Made by a program: the position numbers and the translations under genes
Part shown: positions 6,346 through 7,317 of the stretch, piece after piece
Position numbering within the stretch: the first letter of the stretch is position 1
Layout of the letters: each line of letters begins with the position of its first letter
The notes under the pieces: generated by a model
What the model was told of the DNA's origin: nothing
The model's input: only the letters and a program-made list of their open reading frames with translations
The model's database searches: none
Assembly: GCA_937925525.1 (NCBI GenBank)
Contig: CALALS010000313.1
Location: forward strand, 1-7,317
Source: an uncultured Flavobacteriales bacterium
GTDB lineage: Bacteria > Bacteroidota > Bacteroidia > Flavobacteriales_E > Vicingaceae
Direction of reading: 5' to 3'
Length of the DNA stretch: 7,317 nucleotides

Positions 6346-6476
6346 TAACTGTTTATAATTCTCCAACAGTGGAGCAGGTTTTGGCACCGGTTTTCCAATT
6401 CGCCAAAGACGAACTTAAAGTTGGTTGCCAGAGGTTCAACGAGCCTGTTCTCTCACCTCTTCTGTATAAACAATTA
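6346..6476 (-). promoter_or_regulatory. SAM-I (S-box) riboswitch
   Basis: All parts of an S-box aptamer can be placed. P1 is TAATTGTTTATA (6476-6465) with TATAAACAGTTA (6357-6346), twelve pairs including one wobble. P2a is AGAGG/CCTCT, with TGA/TGAA kink-turn sides and an inner GAG/CTC stem. The P2 loop CAGG is complementary to CCTG in the P3-P4 junction, the known pseudoknot. P3 is closed by GGCAACC/GGTGCC, and P4 is CTCC/GGAG with an ACTGTT loop. The core strings GGCAACC and GGTGCCAAAACCTGC are close to the family consensus. It should bind S-adenosylmethionine and reduce expression of the metX operon. The 3' arm of P1 ends six bases before the leader-ORF start codon, so SAM-bound P1 could hinder ribosome loading there. 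Confidence 0.93.
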
Positions 6477-6513
6477 CACGCAAATAAAATTTGGAGTAAT
6501 TGAATTTCGATGA

Positions 6514-6544
6514 CAAAAGTAGACGATAAATTTATATTTCCAAA
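6514..6544 (-). promoter_or_regulatory. Bacteroidota-type promoter of the metX operon
   Basis: On the minus strand TTTG (6544-6541), a 19-nt spacer, then TACTTTTG (6521-6514) match the Bacteroidota housekeeping promoter (TTTG at -33, TAnnTTTG at -7) with ideal spacing. Transcription should start near 6507, about 30 nt before riboswitch helix P1, giving a leader of about 380 nt ahead of metX. It lies 37 nt downstream of the PAP2-like gene stop, so the met operon appears to be a separate unit. Confidence 0.8.
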
Positions 6545-6581
6545 AAATAACGAATAAAATTTTGAGGAGGCTTGTTTTCAA

Positions 6582-7184
6582 CTAAAGCATGAAAATAATT
6601 TCAACAAAGAAACCTAGCGCCAATCCGGCAGCAATTTGTAAGCCACCGTGAGCGTTTAAGTAAAGCCTTGCACTGGAAATCAAACCTGCGGCTAAAATGG
6701 CTGCAGAAATAAAAATAAGCATGTCTGCATGTAGTTTTATGTGAAGTGCAATTAAACATCCAATTAGTCCTCCGATACCTACTGCGTGTGCACTTATTTT
6801 CCAAAAAAAGTTGATTAAAAAGGAGAGAATAATTGCAATTAAAACTCCTTGAATAAATAAAAACATAACATGTGGAATACCTTTTTTACCTAAAGAGAAA
6901 AGAAAAACACTTGTCATTACTATGCTTAAAACATAGGGGATGATTCTTTCTTTTCTGAGGGGAAGTGAAAGCGAAGAAACAATTTTTCTTTTCCATAAAA
7001 AGAGGGTAACAAAAACAGGTGTTACAAAGCTGTAAAAGAATACATATAAAACTAAGTACAGTTTGAAATCAAAGCTTAATGAGTAATTTACAAATGATGG
7101 GGAATTGAAAATAATGAGCAAGCCGTAGGTGGGCATTAAAAGCGGATGAAAAATAATAGAAGTAATTTTTGCAAGCGCCCGCAT
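6582..7184 (-). CDS. Small PAP2-like membrane protein
   Basis: This 200-residue protein is almost wholly hydrophobic, with about six membrane segments, and resembles the PAP2 (type 2 phosphatidic acid phosphatase) fold. Weak counterparts of the three active-site motifs can be placed: RKERIIP (77-83) for motif 1, KISAHAVG (129-136) with His133 for motif 2, and SARLYLNAHGGLQIAAG (171-187) with Arg173 and His179 for motif 3. The position usually held by Asp in motif 3 is Gln183, so phosphatase activity is doubtful. Its ATG overlaps the rpoN stop by one base (TAATG), so the two are translationally coupled. Function is unknown; a lipid-phosphate or undecaprenyl-phosphate role is only a family-based possibility. 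Confidence 0.8.
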   Translation of the reverse strand: MRALAKITSIIFHPLLMPTYGLLIIFNSPSFVNYSLSFDFKLYLVLYVFFYSFVTPVFVTLFLWKRKIVSSLSLPLRKERIIPYVLSIVMTSVFLFSLGKKGIPHVMFLFIQGVLIAIILSFLINFFWKISAHAVGIGGLIGCLIALHIKLHADMLIFISAAILAAGLISSARLYLNAHGGLQIAAGLALGFFVEIIFML

Positions 7185-7317
7185 TAAATTTCTTTTCTTA
7201 ATCGTGCAACAGGAATATCAAGTTGTTCTCTGTATTTTGCAACAGTTCTTCTGGCAATGTTATATCCTTTTTCTTTCAAAAGGTTCATTAGCTTTTCATC
7301 AGTTAATGGTTTCTTTT
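7184..7317 (-). CDS. rpoN: RNA polymerase sigma-54 factor RpoN, C-terminal end (5' part outside window)
   Basis: The last 43 codons and the stop are visible. They contain the RpoN box ARRTVAKYRE (visible residues 21-30), the sigma-54 signature that recognises the -24 promoter element, preceded by PLTDEKLMNLLKEKGYNI, which is the usual context. The sequence ends LDIPVARLRKEI, as in many Bacteroidota RpoN proteins. The N-terminal activator-interacting region and the core-binding domain lie beyond the window. The stop overlaps the start of the PAP2-like gene. Confidence 0.95.
   Translation of the reverse strand, partial: KKPLTDEKLMNLLKEKGYNIARRTVAKYREQLDIPVARLRKEI

Noticed and set aside
6309..6503. 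Plus-strand frame of 64 codons starting MCFLCVLLFSFF
   Set aside because: It lies antisense to the SAM riboswitch and leader ORF and shows no family resemblance; its hydrophobic look comes from the T-rich complement of the A-rich leader.
6545..6581. Terminator of the rpoN unit
   Set aside because: Only a four-base TTGA/TCAA pairing around an unpaired loop is visible, too weak to call.
6601..6804. Minus-strand frame of 67 codons with many Cys and Arg inside the PAP2-like gene
   Set aside because: It is an alternative-frame shadow of the PAP2-like gene, with no start context or motif of its own.
1..7317. CRISPR arrays, insertion sequences, tRNA or rRNA genes
   Set aside because: I saw no regularly spaced repeats, transposase-like frames, terminal inverted repeats, or tRNA or rRNA sequence on either strand.

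Overview
The window looks like a Bacteroidota (flavobacterial-type) chromosome. It is AT-rich with no Shine-Dalgarno signals; starts sit after A-rich stretches. One promoter matches the Bacteroidota pattern (TTTG, 19-nt spacer, TAnnTTTG). The gene content also fits: a large secreted protein with choice-of-anchor-J-like and P-domain-like modules, and a MetX/Hom/MetZ methionine operon behind a SAM-I riboswitch. Every gene I can support lies on the minus strand, so transcription runs from high to low coordinates.

Layout in transcription order. (1) 7317-6582: the 3' end of rpoN (sigma-54) overlaps by one base the start of a small PAP2-like membrane protein. (2) 6581-6125: a 457-nt gap holding a promoter, a complete SAM-I (S-box) riboswitch, a 42-codon leader ORF ending in a Cys-rich run (C-M-C-W-C-C-C-R, then tandem stops), and a set of mutually exclusive hairpins before metX. 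(3) 6124-1287: a six-gene operon, metX, hom, a YeeE/YedE protein, a DUF6691-type YeeE/YedE protein, an OsmC-family protein and metZ. Junctions range from a 17-nt overlap to a 7-nt gap. (4) 1246-1: the N-terminal 415 codons of a secreted multidomain protein that runs off the window.

How the genes fit together: Hom makes homoserine, MetX activates it by O-acylation, and MetZ replaces the acyl group with sulfide to give homocysteine. The two YeeE/YedE halves probably import a reduced sulfur compound such as thiosulfate, and the OsmC protein may handle a reactive sulfur or peroxide species. The operon would therefore supply both the carbon and the sulfur arms of methionine synthesis.

The most interesting part is the leader. 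A SAM riboswitch whose closing helix ends six bases before a Cys-rich leader ORF, followed by alternative 1:2, 2:3 and 3:4 pairings, suggests a two-input control element that senses SAM and cysteine (charged tRNA-Cys). The aptamer, the ORF and the pairings are visible in the sequence; the regulatory logic is inference.
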